Assembly (NCBI GenBank): GCA_003001975.1
Contig: PVUG01000001.1
Span: 62,001-126,000, forward strand
Direction: 5' to 3'
Origin: Martelella mediterranea
GTDB taxonomy: Bacteria > Pseudomonadota > Alphaproteobacteria > Rhizobiales > Rhizobiaceae
Length of the DNA stretch: 64,000 nt
Of the stretch, positions 44,798 through 54,079 are shown one piece after another (the stretch's first letter is position 1; each line of letters opens with the position of its first letter). The translations under genes were made by a program, and so were the position numbers. The notes under the pieces were generated by a model. That model worked only from the letters and a program-made list of their open reading frames with translations. It ran no database searches and had not been told where the DNA came from.

Positions 44798-44955
44798 GGT
44801 TTCCTCCAGTCCTGACAATGCGCCCTGACGACACCTAGACCGTTTCGAAGGTTGGATGCAACTCTCCCCCCGGAACATCCGGCTCTCGCAGGTGTTTGAC
44901 GGAAAAGCGCGGGATTGCGTCGCATCAGCCATCAATGACCGAAGGAGCGTGAACC

Positions 44956-45615
44956 ATGACAGCGAAGGCGAGAGAGAAAGCGATCGTGAAGGCCGTTCTG
45001 GACCGCTACCCCGAAAGCTATGCGGAAATGCTCCATATCGATGTCGCGAAGAACACGCCGGCGCCTCTGTTTCAGTGGCTTGTCTGTGCGCTTTTGATGA
45101 GTGCGCGGATCAGCGCCGACAAGGCGCAGGAGGCCGCGAAGGCGCTTTTCGACGCCGGCTGGACGACACCGGAAAAGATGGCGGACACATCCTGGGAGGA
45201 ACGCGTGAAGGTGCTGAATGAAAACGGCTATGCCCGCTATGACGAAAGCACGGCGCGTTATCTTGCCGACACACTCGATCTGCTCAAAGACGAATACGGC
45301 GGCGACCTGCGCCGGCTGAGGGACAAGGCCGGTCGTGATCCGGCCGAACAACGCAAACACCTGAAGGCCTTCAAGGGCATTGGCGAGACCGGCGCGGATA
45401 TCTTCTTCCGCGAGGTTCAGATCGCCTGGGAGGAGCACTATCCCTTCTGCGATGCCCGCGCGGCCAAGGCTGCCGAAAGCCTCGGCCTGCCCGGGGACGC
45501 CGAAAACCTGGCCGCCCTTGCCGGAAGCAGGAAGGCTTTGCCGCGTCTTCTGACCGGTCTGGTGCGCACCGACCGCGACAAGGCAAAGGACGATATTCTG
45601 GAAGCCGCTACGTAA
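44956..45615 (+). CDS. Endonuclease III-superfamily (HhH-GPD) protein without Fe-S cluster
   Basis: A 219-residue DNA-glycosylase-fold protein. The helix-hairpin-helix region is LKAFKGIGETGADIFF and the GPD Asp is in PFCDARAAKAAESLGLP. At the position of the EndoIII catalytic Lys (GVGRKTA) it reads GIGETGA, so the bifunctional lyase Lys is missing. The C-terminal four-cysteine Fe-S cluster is also absent. It may be a monofunctional glycosylase of unknown specificity. AAGGAG lies upstream of ATG 44956. It is divergent from the DUF1467 gene. Confidence 0.8.
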   Translation: MTAKAREKAIVKAVLDRYPESYAEMLHIDVAKNTPAPLFQWLVCALLMSARISADKAQEAAKALFDAGWTTPEKMADTSWEERVKVLNENGYARYDESTARYLADTLDLLKDEYGGDLRRLRDKAGRDPAEQRKHLKAFKGIGETGADIFFREVQIAWEEHYPFCDARAAKAAESLGLPGDAENLAALAGSRKALPRLLTGLVRTDRDKAKDDILEAAT

Positions 45616-45746
45616 AACAGAAAGGCGTTACAGTCGCGGCGCTCTCAGATCTGCGGACGAACCTATCCATTTTACGGGTATCATTCTCGAGCTAGTTCCG
45701 AGGTTCCAGCCACGTTGATGCATAAATTGAACATTTGCCGCATAAA

Positions 45747-45772
45747 AGTTTGATTTATTTAATTTTCAAACT
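45747..45772. terminator. AT-rich stem-loop after the glycosylase-like gene
   Basis: AGTTTGA (45747-45753), a 12-nt spacer and TCAAACT (45766-45772), flanked by AAAA and GAAATTT. Position between convergent genes fits a weak terminator. Confidence 0.4.
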
Positions 45773-45799
45773 GAAATTTCGGTGACAGCGGACTGCGAC

Positions 45800-45825
45800 T
45801 GGATGCTCGGGGCAAGCCCGAGCAT
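45800..45825 (+). repeat. REP-like palindrome (copy 3, single)
   Basis: TGGATGCTCGGGGCAAGCCCGAGCAT: stem GCTCGGG/CCCGAGC around GCAAG. A solitary copy between convergent stops. Confidence 0.75.
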
Positions 45826-45907
45826 AAAGAAGGATGGTGAACCGTGCCCTATCGACAGCTGAAGGCTCCACGGTCGCAGCCCCTTTCAAAGTCCAGACGA
45901 AACCGCC

Positions 45908-47053
45908 TTAAAAGCAGTCGGCCAGAAGCGCTCTGGTATTTTCGAGCGTCATCTCGACGGGGTTGCCGCCCGTGCTCGGGTCCTCAAGCGCCATCGCCGC
46001 AAGTTCGTCGATGCGGTCCGGCGCAATGCTCATCGCCGTCAGGTTTTCCGGCACGCCAAGCGCTACCCTGAACTCGAGAACGAAATTGAAAAAGCCATCA
46101 TAACCACCGGAAATTCCAAGATAATCAGAAGCCAATTTCAACTTTCCTTCAATCTTCTCGCGATTGAAGCGCAGCACCGGTGGCATGACCACGGCGTTGG
46201 TCATGCCGTGGTGGGTGTTGTAGACCGCGCCGAGCGGATGGGAGATCGCATGAATGGCGCCGAGCCCCTTCTGAAAGGCAACGGCGCCCATCGCCGCAGC
46301 ACTCATCATTTCGGCACGCGCTTCCAGATCTTCCGGGTCATTGTAGGCGCGCGGCAGATTGTCCTTCACCAGCCGCATGCCCTCCAGCGCAATACCGTGC
46401 GACATCGGGTGGTAATGCGGCGAGCAATAGGCCTCCAGGCAATGCGCCAGGGCATCGAGCCCCGTGCCAGCGGTGATGATTTTCGGCATGCCGACGGTCA
46501 GTTCCGGATCGCAGATCACCACGCCCGGCAGAAGCTTCGGGTGGAAGATGATCTTCTTCACATGGGTTTCGGAATTGGTGAGCACCCCGGCCCGGCCGAC
46601 TTCCGAGCCCGTGCCGGCAGTCGTCGGCACCGCCACGATCGGCGCAATCGCATCGGCATCGGCCCGGGTCCACCAGTCGCCGATATCCTCGAAATCCCAG
46701 ACCGGCAGGGTCTGGCCGGCCATCATCGCCACCAGCTTGCCGAGGTCGAGACCGGACCCGCCGCCGAAGGCGATCACGCCGTCATGCCCGCCCGCCTTGT
46801 AGGCAGCGATACCGGCGGCAAGGTTCTTCTCGTTGGGGTTCGGATCAACGTCTGAAAACAGCGCGCAATCCAGTCCGCTGCCGGAAAGGATATCGAGCGC
46901 ATTTTGCGTGATCGGCAGGCCGGCCAGCCCCTTGTCTGTCACCAGCAGCGGATTGGTCATGCCGAGGCTCTTGCAGGCGTCAGTGAGTTCGGCGATGCGG
47001 CCCGCGCCGAACTTGATCGTGGTCGGATAACTCCAGTTGGCTGTGAAACTCAT
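45908..47053 (-). CDS. Iron-containing (group III) alcohol dehydrogenase
   Basis: NAD-dependent dehydrogenase of 381 residues. It has GGGSGLDLGKLVAMM (the nucleotide-binding GGGS-x-x-D), PTTAGTGSEVGRAGV, and the metal ligands in GTGLDALAHCLEAY, ISHPLGAVYNTHHG and NAVVMP. Start ATG 47051-47053 overlaps the aldehyde dehydrogenase stop by 4 nt; the frame is open further upstream but without a site. It is the last gene of the catabolic run. It would oxidise an alcohol (or reduce an aldehyde) made from the glutamylated substrate. Confidence 0.93.
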   Translation of the reverse strand: MSFTANWSYPTTIKFGAGRIAELTDACKSLGMTNPLLVTDKGLAGLPITQNALDILSGSGLDCALFSDVDPNPNEKNLAAGIAAYKAGGHDGVIAFGGGSGLDLGKLVAMMAGQTLPVWDFEDIGDWWTRADADAIAPIVAVPTTAGTGSEVGRAGVLTNSETHVKKIIFHPKLLPGVVICDPELTVGMPKIITAGTGLDALAHCLEAYCSPHYHPMSHGIALEGMRLVKDNLPRAYNDPEDLEARAEMMSAAAMGAVAFQKGLGAIHAISHPLGAVYNTHHGMTNAVVMPPVLRFNREKIEGKLKLASDYLGISGGYDGFFNFVLEFRVALGVPENLTAMSIAPDRIDELAAMALEDPSTGGNPVEMTLENTRALLADCF

Positions 47054-48444
47054 TGTGTGACTTTCTTCAGATGATACGACTTCGGACGGGTCAGGTTGTG
47101 GTAGCCGATAATGGAGAGCGAACCGCCGCGGCCGGTGTTCTTGCAGCCCGTCCAGCACAGCGCCGGGTCGAGATAATCGGCGCGGTTCATGAACACGGTC
47201 CCGGTTTCGATACGGGCGCCGAGTGCCGCCGCGCGCTCGGGATCGGCGGTCCATAGCGATGCGGTCAGGCCGTACGGACTGTCATTCATCAGCGAAAGCG
47301 CCTCCTCGTCGGAGGAAACCTTCATGATGCCGACGACCGGGCCGAAACTTTCCTCGCGCATCACGCTCATGCTGTGATCGACATTCACCAGAACCTGCGG
47401 GGCAAGGTAAGTGCCGCCGTCATCCTCGGGAAACAGCTTCGGGTCGACCAGCGGCGTTGCGCCGGCGGCGACCGCATCTTCGATCTGCTTGCGCACGACA
47501 GCGGCAAAGCGCCGGTTTGCCATCGGCCCCAGCGTCGTCGCCTCATCCAGTGGATTGCCAAGCTTGTAGGCGGAAGCAAAGGCAGCCGCCTTTTCGACAA
47601 AGGCATCATAGAGGCTTGCCGTCACATAAATCCGCTCGATGCCGCAGCAGCACTGGCCGGCATTGTACATGGCGCCGTCCATCAGCGTCGCAACGGCCGC
47701 ATCGAGATCGGCATCCTCCATGACATAGCCCGGATCCTTGCCGCCAAGCTCCAGCCCTAGCGGCGTGAAGGTGCCGGCAGCTGCGCGCTCCATCTGACGT
47801 CCGCCTTCAACAGATCCGGTGAAGTTTATGAAATCAAAGCTTTTTGCCGCAATCAATTCGGATGTTGTCGCATGGTCGAGGAACAGATTCTGGAACAAAT
47901 ATTCCGGGATCCCCGCCGACACGAAAGCCGTAACGATGCGCTCGCCGACCAGCAGCGTCTGGCTGGCGTGCTTGATGATCACGGCATTTCCGGCAATCAG
48001 TGCCGGAACGATGGTATTGATCGCCGTCATATACGGATAGTTCCACGGCGCGATGACGAAGACGACGCCATGCGGTTCGCGCGCGATGTAGCGCCGGAAA
48101 TCGCCGCTGTCTTCCAGCGCGATCGGCGCCAGCCCTTCCGCCGCAATACCGGCCATATACTCGGCGCGCTCGTTGACGCCGCCGAATTCGCCGCCATAGC
48201 GCACCGGCCGGCCCATCATCCAGGCAAGCTCCTCAACCACCTCCTCGCTCATGGCATTGAGCGCCCTGATGCCCGCCTGCACCAGCGAGACCCGCTCTTC
48301 CAGCGGCCGCCCCGCCCAATCCTTCTGGGCCGCACGCGCCCTTGCGACGGCAGCGCTGGCGGCGGCAGCGGAAACCGCCTCCCGCTCGGCATAGACCGAT
48401 CCATCGATCGGCGAAATACATTGGATCATCGTCATGATCACCAT
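47050..48444 (-). CDS. Aldehyde dehydrogenase superfamily protein
   Basis: NAD(P)-dependent oxidation of an aldehyde to an acid, 464 residues. It has PWNYPYMTAINTIVPALIAGN (nucleotide-binding), FTGSVEGGRQMERAA, the catalytic Glu in LGLELGGKDPGYV and the nucleophile Cys in NAGQCCCGIERIYV. Three adjacent cysteines at the active site are slightly unusual. It lies between a gamma-glutamyl ligase-like gene (66 bp upstream) and the alcohol dehydrogenase (overlap 4 nt), so it probably acts on a gamma-glutamylated amino-aldehyde, as PuuC does in putrescine breakdown. Confidence 0.92.
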   Translation of the reverse strand: MVIMTMIQCISPIDGSVYAEREAVSAAAASAAVARARAAQKDWAGRPLEERVSLVQAGIRALNAMSEEVVEELAWMMGRPVRYGGEFGGVNERAEYMAGIAAEGLAPIALEDSGDFRRYIAREPHGVVFVIAPWNYPYMTAINTIVPALIAGNAVIIKHASQTLLVGERIVTAFVSAGIPEYLFQNLFLDHATTSELIAAKSFDFINFTGSVEGGRQMERAAAGTFTPLGLELGGKDPGYVMEDADLDAAVATLMDGAMYNAGQCCCGIERIYVTASLYDAFVEKAAAFASAYKLGNPLDEATTLGPMANRRFAAVVRKQIEDAVAAGATPLVDPKLFPEDDGGTYLAPQVLVNVDHSMSVMREESFGPVVGIMKVSSDEEALSLMNDSPYGLTASLWTADPERAAALGARIETGTVFMNRADYLDPALCWTGCKNTGRGGSLSIIGYHNLTRPKSYHLKKVTQ

Positions 48445-48510
48445 CCTGTCATTTATACTTTTATTTCAAAAGGTAACGCCGTCTTCCTGCAGCGATACGA
48501 CACCGCCCCT

Positions 48511-49884
48511 TCAAGCCCTTTCAAATCCGCGCGCAATCTCCCAGTCGGTGACGCGGCGGTCGTATTCTTCCTGTTCCCATTCGGCGGCGCGGCAATAGTG
48601 GTCGATGACACTGTCACCGAAAGCCGTTCGCAGCAGTTCCGAACCGTTCATGGCGGCGGCGGCCGCACGCAGCGTCTTCGGGATTTCGCGGATATCGCCG
48701 CCCGCGCCATAGGCGTCGCCGACATAGGGTTCTTCCAGCGTCATCTGTTTTTCGATGCCATCGAGGCCCGCAGCCAACTGGGCGGCAAAGGCGAGATAAG
48801 GATTGAGATCGGCCCCGCCGATGCGGCACTCGATACGGATGCCCTTGGTCTTTTCCCCGCAGAGCCGGAAACCCGCCGTGCGGTTGTCGCGCGACCAGAT
48901 CGCCTTGGTCGGAGCGAAGGTGCCGGCCATGAAGCGTTTGTAGGAATTGATATAGGGCGCCATGAAATAGGTGATTTCGGAGGAATGGGCGAGCAGGCCT
49001 GCCACATAATGCTCCATCAGTTTCGACATGCCATAGGGCCCGTCGGGATCGAAGAACAGCGGGGTCGTGCCGTCAGCGCTCCACAATGACTGATGCACGT
49101 GGGAAGAATTGCCGGCGGCATCGTAATTCCACTTGGCCATGAAGGTCACGGCCTTGCCCTTCTGCCAGGCGATTTCCTTGCAGGCATTCTTGATGATGGC
49201 GTGGCGGTCGGCCATGGTCAGCGCGTCGGCATAGCGGACGTTCAGCTCCTCCTGCCCGGCATCCGCCTCGCCCTTGGAATTTTCGATCGGGATGCCCGCG
49301 CCCTGCAACCCGTTGCGGATCGCCCGCATCACATCCTCTTCCTTGGTGGTCTGGAAGATGTGGTAATCCTCGTTATAGGCGCTCGACCGCTTCAGCCCGC
49401 GATAACCGGCTTCCTCGGCGCTTTCGAAAGACTGGTTGAAGAGAAAGAATTCAAGCTCGGTCGCCATCATCGCGCGAAAGCCGAGGGCCTCAAGGCGGGC
49501 AACCTGTTTTTTCAGCAGCGCGCGCGGCGAATGCGCAACCTCGCCATGGGTGGCATGATCCTCGACATCGCACAGCACGAGTGCTGTGCCTTCCAGCCAG
49601 GGAATGCGCCTCAGCGTGCCAAGATCGGGCTTCATCGTATAATCGCCGTAGCCCGCCGCCCAGCTTGTCGATTCATAACCTTCGACGGTGTGCATCTCCA
49701 TGTCGGTGGCCTGCACATAATTGCAGCAATGGGTTTCCCGAAAACCGCTTTCAACGAAATATTCGGCGTGGAAACGCTTGCCCATCAGCCGGCCTTGCAT
49801 ATCCACCTGACAGGCAAGCACCGTATCGATCCGGCCTTCGGCCACGTCCCGTTTCAGTTCGTCGAATGTGTAGCTTGCGCTCAT
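48511..49884 (-). CDS. Glutamine synthetase-like gamma-glutamyl-amine ligase (PuuA/GlnT type)
   Basis: A 457-residue ligase that joins glutamate to an amine with ATP. It has the Glu metal ligands in ATELEFFLF and SKGEADAGQEELNV, the His loop MAKWNYDAAGNSSHVHQSLW, INSYKRFMAG, the ATP-site RDNRTAGFRL and the metal-binding region IECRIGGADLNPYLA. The adenylylation Tyr loop of true GlnA-I is not evident. Neighbouring dehydrogenases point to amine catabolism, not nitrogen assimilation. It lies 268 bp after dctP, with a REP pair between. Confidence 0.9.
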   Translation of the reverse strand: MSASYTFDELKRDVAEGRIDTVLACQVDMQGRLMGKRFHAEYFVESGFRETHCCNYVQATDMEMHTVEGYESTSWAAGYGDYTMKPDLGTLRRIPWLEGTALVLCDVEDHATHGEVAHSPRALLKKQVARLEALGFRAMMATELEFFLFNQSFESAEEAGYRGLKRSSAYNEDYHIFQTTKEEDVMRAIRNGLQGAGIPIENSKGEADAGQEELNVRYADALTMADRHAIIKNACKEIAWQKGKAVTFMAKWNYDAAGNSSHVHQSLWSADGTTPLFFDPDGPYGMSKLMEHYVAGLLAHSSEITYFMAPYINSYKRFMAGTFAPTKAIWSRDNRTAGFRLCGEKTKGIRIECRIGGADLNPYLAFAAQLAAGLDGIEKQMTLEEPYVGDAYGAGGDIREIPKTLRAAAAAMNGSELLRTAFGDSVIDHYCRAAEWEQEEYDRRVTDWEIARGFERA

Positions 49885-50020
49885 CAGGCTTTTCCCATCG
49901 GTTGTCGAACGCGACTGCGGCGTCCTTCATGTGCGACCGCCCGGAGCAAACGCGTTCCGGACGATCCTTGTCAACAGTGTCGGCGTCGGCGGCAAGGCCG
50001 CCTTTGCCCTTCCCTCAAGT

Positions 50021-50049
50021 GTCATGCTCGGGCTTGACCCGAGCATCCA
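50021..50049 (+). repeat. REP-like palindrome (copy 4)
   Basis: GTCATGCTCGGGCTTGACCC followed by GAGCATCCA. It forms an inverted pair with copy 5, the two separated by an AGGC/GCCT stem. Confidence 0.85.
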
Positions 50050-50070
50050 GGCGGCACGGAGAACCTTGCC

Positions 50071-50100
50071 TGGCCCCTCGGGTCAAGCCTGAGGGTGATG
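50071..50100 (-). repeat. REP-like palindrome (copy 5, inverted)
   Basis: TGGCCCCTCGGGTCAAGCCT followed by GAGGGTGATG, with one mismatch in the stem (CTCGGG/CCTGAG). The pair lies in the untranslated gap between dctP and the ligase gene, where it may protect or end the TRAP transcript. Confidence 0.8.
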
Positions 50101-50152
50101 CGAAAGAGAGGCACGGGTGACCGGCAAAACCCCGCCCCGGTCGCAGCCCCGA

Positions 50153-51199
50153 TCAGCCGGCGCGGTAGGGCGGGCCGGCGGCCTTCATGTCCGCCTGATA
50201 CTGTTTCAGGATCTTGACCACTTCGGCCGTACGCTCGGTCTCGGCGGCAATCTCGCCCCAGAACGTATCGGCGGCATCCTCCACCGTCTTCCATTCAGCG
50301 TCCGGAATGGTGGTCAGTTCCAGCTTCTCGCCATGGGCGCGAAGCCGCGCCTCGCCGCCCCAATACCAGTGCAGGCGGTGGAGATGCGAGGAATCCGTGC
50401 ACATGCGGAACAGTACCTTCAGATGCTCCGGCACTTCGGCCCATTTGTCGGAATTGACGAAGAAGGAGCCGCACCAGCCGCCGGAAATATTGTTGGTGAG
50501 GAAGTAGTTGGTCACATCGGCCCAGCCGACGGTGTAATCCTCGGTGATCCCCGACCACGCCAGACCGTCGAGTTCGCCGGTCTGCATGGCGACCTGCACG
50601 TCTTCCCACGGCAGCGTGACCGGCACGACGCCGAACTGCGACAGGAACTTGCCGGCCGTCGGGAAGGTGAAGATGCGCAGCCCCTCGAGATCGGACAGGC
50701 TCGTCACCGGATTGACGGTGGCGAAGTTGCACGGATCCCAGGCGCCGGCGGAAATCCACTGCACGCCGACCTCCGCATAGGCCTTTTCCCAGATCTCGGC
50801 GAGACCGTATTCGTAAAACAGCGTCGGCACATCGAGGCTGAACTTCGAGGCGAAGGGGAAATAGCCGCCGAACACCTTGATATCGAGCGGCGAGTTCATT
50901 GAATCGTCATCGGACTGGACGGCATCGATGGTGCCGCGTTGCATGGCGCGGAACAGTTCGCCCGTCGGCACCAGCTGGTCGGCGGTAAAAAGCTGGATTT
51001 CCATCTCGCCATTGGCCGCCGTGTTGAAGGCCTCGATCGACGGCTTGATTACGTGTTCGGCCAGCGCCGCTCCGGCATAGGTCTGCAGGCGCCAGGTGAT
51101 CTTGCTCTGGGCGCGGGTGACGGCGGGGGCGGCAAGCGCCGTGGCGCCGGCTGCGGTCGCAAGGCCCGCATTCTTCAAAAAACTGCGTCTGTTGGTCAT
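50153..51199 (-). CDS. TRAP transporter solute-binding protein (DctP type)
   Basis: Periplasmic receptor of the TRAP importer, 348 residues. The N-terminus TNRRSFLKNAGLATAAGATAL is a twin-arginine signal (RRSFLK), cleaved near TRAQ. Mature features include AMQRGTIDAVQSDDDSM, DLEGLRIFTFPTAGKFLSQFG and the ligand-contact region QVAMQTGELDGLAWSG. This resembles the TakP/keto-acid or lactate branch (Pfam DctP, 'TAT-dependent' subgroup) rather than classic DctP. It lies 114 bp after dctM. Confidence 0.92.
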   Translation of the reverse strand: MTNRRSFLKNAGLATAAGATALAAPAVTRAQSKITWRLQTYAGAALAEHVIKPSIEAFNTAANGEMEIQLFTADQLVPTGELFRAMQRGTIDAVQSDDDSMNSPLDIKVFGGYFPFASKFSLDVPTLFYEYGLAEIWEKAYAEVGVQWISAGAWDPCNFATVNPVTSLSDLEGLRIFTFPTAGKFLSQFGVVPVTLPWEDVQVAMQTGELDGLAWSGITEDYTVGWADVTNYFLTNNISGGWCGSFFVNSDKWAEVPEHLKVLFRMCTDSSHLHRLHWYWGGEARLRAHGEKLELTTIPDAEWKTVEDAADTFWGEIAAETERTAEVVKILKQYQADMKAAGPPYRAG

Positions 51200-51313
51200 T
51201 GCTGCTTCCCTCTGTTTTGCTTCTCAAGTCGTTGAGACCCGGCCCTCTGCCGGGCCTTCCTTCACAAACGCCCGGTCGAACGGACGCACACCAACGCGCT
51301 TCGGCCACTCCCC

Positions 51314-52642
51314 TCAGCGCGCATAGACGAGGTTCGGCAACCACAGGGCAATCTGCGGAAATGCCGTGACGATCGCCAGGCCGGTGATCATGATCATCAC
51401 AAACGGCCAGACGGAGCGGTAAATATCGGTCAGCGAAATCTCCCGCGGGGCCATGGCCCGCATCAGGAACAGGTTGTAGCCAAATGGCGGCGTCATATAG
51501 GCGATCTGGCAGGTGATGGTGTAGAGCACACCGTACCAGACCAGATCGAAGCCGAGATGGCCGACCAGCGGCACGTAAAGCGGCGCGACAATCACCAGCA
51601 TCGCCGTGTCATCCAGAAACGTGCCCATGATGATGTAGGAAATCTGCATCATGATCAGGATTTCCCAGGGGCCGAGGTCCCAGCGCTCCAGCAGCAGATG
51701 TTCCAGCGCCCTGACCGCGCCAAGCCCGTCAAACACCGCGCCGAAGCAGAGAGCGGCCAGAATGATCCACATGAACATGCAGGAAATGCCGAGCGTCTGC
51801 TCCATGGTGCGGTTCAAAAGCTTCCATGTCAGCCGCTTCTTGACGAGAGCCGCAACGAGCGCCGAAAGCGCGCCAATGGCGGCACTTTCCGTCAAGCTTG
51901 TGACGCCCATCAGGAACAGGCCCATCATCAGGAAGAAGATCAGGAAGGGGATGATGCCGGCGCGCAGAAGCTTCAGCTTCTCGCCCAGCGGCATGTCGCG
52001 CTCTTCTTTCGGTAGCGACGGGCCGAGCGCGGGGTTCATGCGGCAGCGGATGATGATGTAGATGATGAACAGGGCCGCCAGCAGCAGGCCGGGCAGCGCA
52101 CCCGCAACCCAGAGCTTGCCGACGGGCTGACGGGCGATCATGCCGTAAAGCACCAGCACCACGCTCGGCGGCACCAGAATGCCGAGCGACGAGCCCGCCT
52201 GAATGACGCCGGACACCATGATCTTGTCATAGCCGCGCCTGAGAAGCTCCGGCAGCGCGATGGTCGCGCCGATGGCCATGCCCGCCACAGAAAGCCCGTT
52301 CATGGCCGAAATCACCACCATCAGCGCAATCGTGCCGACGGCAAGCCCGCCCGGCAGACCGCCCATCCACACGTGAAACGCCTTGTAGAGGTCTTCGGCG
52401 ATGCCGGATTCCGACAGCATGTAGCCCATGAAGATGAACAGCGGCAGCGTCAGCATCGGATACCACTTCATCAGCTTCATGCCGGCTGAAAAGCCGATTT
52501 CGTAGCCGCCCGTGCCCCACAGGAACGCCGCCGCGACAACGCCGACAAAACCGATGGCAGCGAACACGCGCTGTCCGGTCAGCATGGTCAGCATCATCGA
52601 GAAGAACAGCAGGAGCGCGATCATTTCATAGGAAAGGCTCAC
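51314..52642 (-). CDS. TRAP transporter large permease (DctM type)
   Basis: Sodium-coupled membrane subunit with about 12 hydrophobic segments, 442 residues. It has LPLFIFMGYMLSESGIAEDLY, AMNGLSVAGMAIGATIALPELLRRGYD, GSSLGILVPPSVVLVLYG and YMTPPFGYNLFLMRAMAP, all DctM signatures. Start is GTG at 52642, overlapping the dctQ stop (GTGA). The frame is open further upstream inside dctQ but that part is a shadow. Confidence 0.94.
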   Translation of the reverse strand: MSLSYEMIALLLFFSMMLTMLTGQRVFAAIGFVGVVAAAFLWGTGGYEIGFSAGMKLMKWYPMLTLPLFIFMGYMLSESGIAEDLYKAFHVWMGGLPGGLAVGTIALMVVISAMNGLSVAGMAIGATIALPELLRRGYDKIMVSGVIQAGSSLGILVPPSVVLVLYGMIARQPVGKLWVAGALPGLLLAALFIIYIIIRCRMNPALGPSLPKEERDMPLGEKLKLLRAGIIPFLIFFLMMGLFLMGVTSLTESAAIGALSALVAALVKKRLTWKLLNRTMEQTLGISCMFMWIILAALCFGAVFDGLGAVRALEHLLLERWDLGPWEILIMMQISYIIMGTFLDDTAMLVIVAPLYVPLVGHLGFDLVWYGVLYTITCQIAYMTPPFGYNLFLMRAMAPREISLTDIYRSVWPFVMIMITGLAIVTAFPQIALWLPNLVYAR

Positions 52643-53148
52643 GTGATCGGCCTCCCCAGCGCCTTTGCCAGATCCTTGAAGAAGATCGAGGTGGTCTGCA
52701 GGAACATCAGGAAAATGCCGATGACCATGGTGATCTTGATCGGCGCCATATAGGGCGACCAGCTGGAATAGGAGGTCTCGCCATATTGCAACGCGTAGCT
52801 GGTCGAAGACACGCCGCCGATCAGAAGGAAGATCAGATAGGTGAACAGCATGAACACCGTGATCGCGTCGACAATGGCGCGCTGGCGCGGCGACCAGCGG
52901 CCATAGATGAGGTCCATGCGCACATGGCTGTCGAGCTGCAGCGAATAGGCGCCGCCGACGAGGTAATAGGCCGTCATCACGAACTGGGCCATTTCCAGCG
53001 TCCACAGCGACGGGTTGAAGAAGGTCTTGGACACCGACGACCAGAGCAGGATGCCCATCATCACGAAAATCAGCCACATGGCGATGCGACCGACCACGCG
53101 GTTGAAGCCGTCGATACAGCGCACATAGGTCTTGATCGCCTGCGGCAT
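52639..53148 (-). CDS. TRAP transporter small permease (DctQ type)
   Basis: Four-helix membrane subunit of 169 residues. The helices include AMWLIFVMMGILLWSSVSKTF, WTLEMAQFVMTAYYLVGGAYSLQLDSHVRMDLIY (the diagnostic LDSHVRMD), ITVFMLFTYLIFLLIGG and IKITMVIGIFLMFLQTTS. ATG 53146-53148 overlaps the preceding stop by one base (TGATG). It lies between the amidohydrolase and dctM in one transcript. Confidence 0.93.
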   Translation of the reverse strand: MPQAIKTYVRCIDGFNRVVGRIAMWLIFVMMGILLWSSVSKTFFNPSLWTLEMAQFVMTAYYLVGGAYSLQLDSHVRMDLIYGRWSPRQRAIVDAITVFMLFTYLIFLLIGGVSSTSYALQYGETSYSSWSPYMAPIKITMVIGIFLMFLQTTSIFFKDLAKALGRPIT

Positions 53149-53930
53149 CAGGCCACCTCCCGCATGCTGTCGAGGCATTCGCTCAACAACCCCGCGACAA
53201 AACCCGCAACCGCGCCCTGCCCCGCCGCATCGGCGATCAGGTCGTTGCGGATCTCGATCATGACATTGAGCAGCCCGGGCTGCAGCGCATGGCGGCGCAG
53301 CGTGTGGGTCACGCCGTCCACCGGCGCATAGGGCTCGTTACGGCGAACGTCATAACCACCGGCCGCACCGGCCCTTTCCAGCATGCAATCGGCAAGCCTG
53401 CGGTCCCGGTCATGCAGAATGCCGATTTCGACATCGCGCTTTTTGCCCTTGAAGACGGGCGTGAAGGAATGAACGGTGACGATGATTGCCTTGCGTCCGG
53501 CATGCGCGCGCTCGTCCAGCAGCGTGTCGATGCGTTCGTGGAACGGCAGGTAAAGCGCCTCGGCGCGCTCGGCCCTTGCCACCGGGCCAAGGCCGCTATT
53601 GGCCGGCACTTCGTAAATCTCGCTGACATCCGGAATGGCATCCGCCGCTTCCGGCGGCCGGTTGCAGTCATAGACCAGACGGGAGAACCGCTGATGCACC
53701 AGCGTCGCATCAAGGGCCGCGCTCAAAAGCTTCGCAACCGCTAGCGCGCCCGGGTCCCAGGCGATGTGGCTTTCGAGCAGGTCAGCCGCCAGCCCCATGT
53801 CGCCGAGGCGTTCGGGAATGGCCCGGCCGGCATGTTCGCAAATCAGCATGATCCTGCTTTGGCCGGATGCGCGCTCGACAATGACGGGCGCACCATCGCG
53901 GGCGCTCAACAGCCCCGGCTTTCCCAACAT
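53148..53930 (-). CDS. N-formylglutamate amidohydrolase-like protein
   Basis: A zinc amidohydrolase of 260 residues, first in the TRAP/ligase operon. It has LICEHAGRAIPERLGDMG (metal His), HIAWDPGALAVAKLLS, LVYDCNRPPEA, IIVTVHSFTPVFKGKKRD (metal His) and VMIEIRNDLI (Glu), the HutG/FGase family pattern. No histidine-utilisation genes are nearby. Here it more likely removes a group from an N-acyl or gamma-glutamyl compound made by its neighbours. That role is inference. Confidence 0.86.
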   Translation of the reverse strand: MLGKPGLLSARDGAPVIVERASGQSRIMLICEHAGRAIPERLGDMGLAADLLESHIAWDPGALAVAKLLSAALDATLVHQRFSRLVYDCNRPPEAADAIPDVSEIYEVPANSGLGPVARAERAEALYLPFHERIDTLLDERAHAGRKAIIVTVHSFTPVFKGKKRDVEIGILHDRDRRLADCMLERAGAAGGYDVRRNEPYAPVDGVTHTLRRHALQPGLLNVMIEIRNDLIADAAGQGAVAGFVAGLLSECLDSMREVA

Positions 53931-53941
53931 CTGTTCCCCTG

Positions 53942-53983
53942 CATTTTCTGCATTTGGTTTTGTAAATAGTTCTTCAGAAAATG
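53942..53983. promoter_or_regulatory. Inverted-repeat operator candidate for the RpiR regulator
   Basis: CATTTTCTG (53942-53950) and CAGAAAATG (53975-53983): perfect 9-bp arms, centres 33 bp apart. A weaker GAAAA-n12-TTTTC follows at 54004-54025. It lies in the 149-bp divergent promoter between the amidohydrolase operon and rpiR. Confidence 0.6.
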
Positions 53984-54079
53984 GTCGATGTCAATCAGTC
54001 AGTGAAAACTTCTATTCATATTTTCCATTGACGGACCGGCCGCGCCGTTCCTAAATGGCGGAAAAACAGGAGACGAAGA

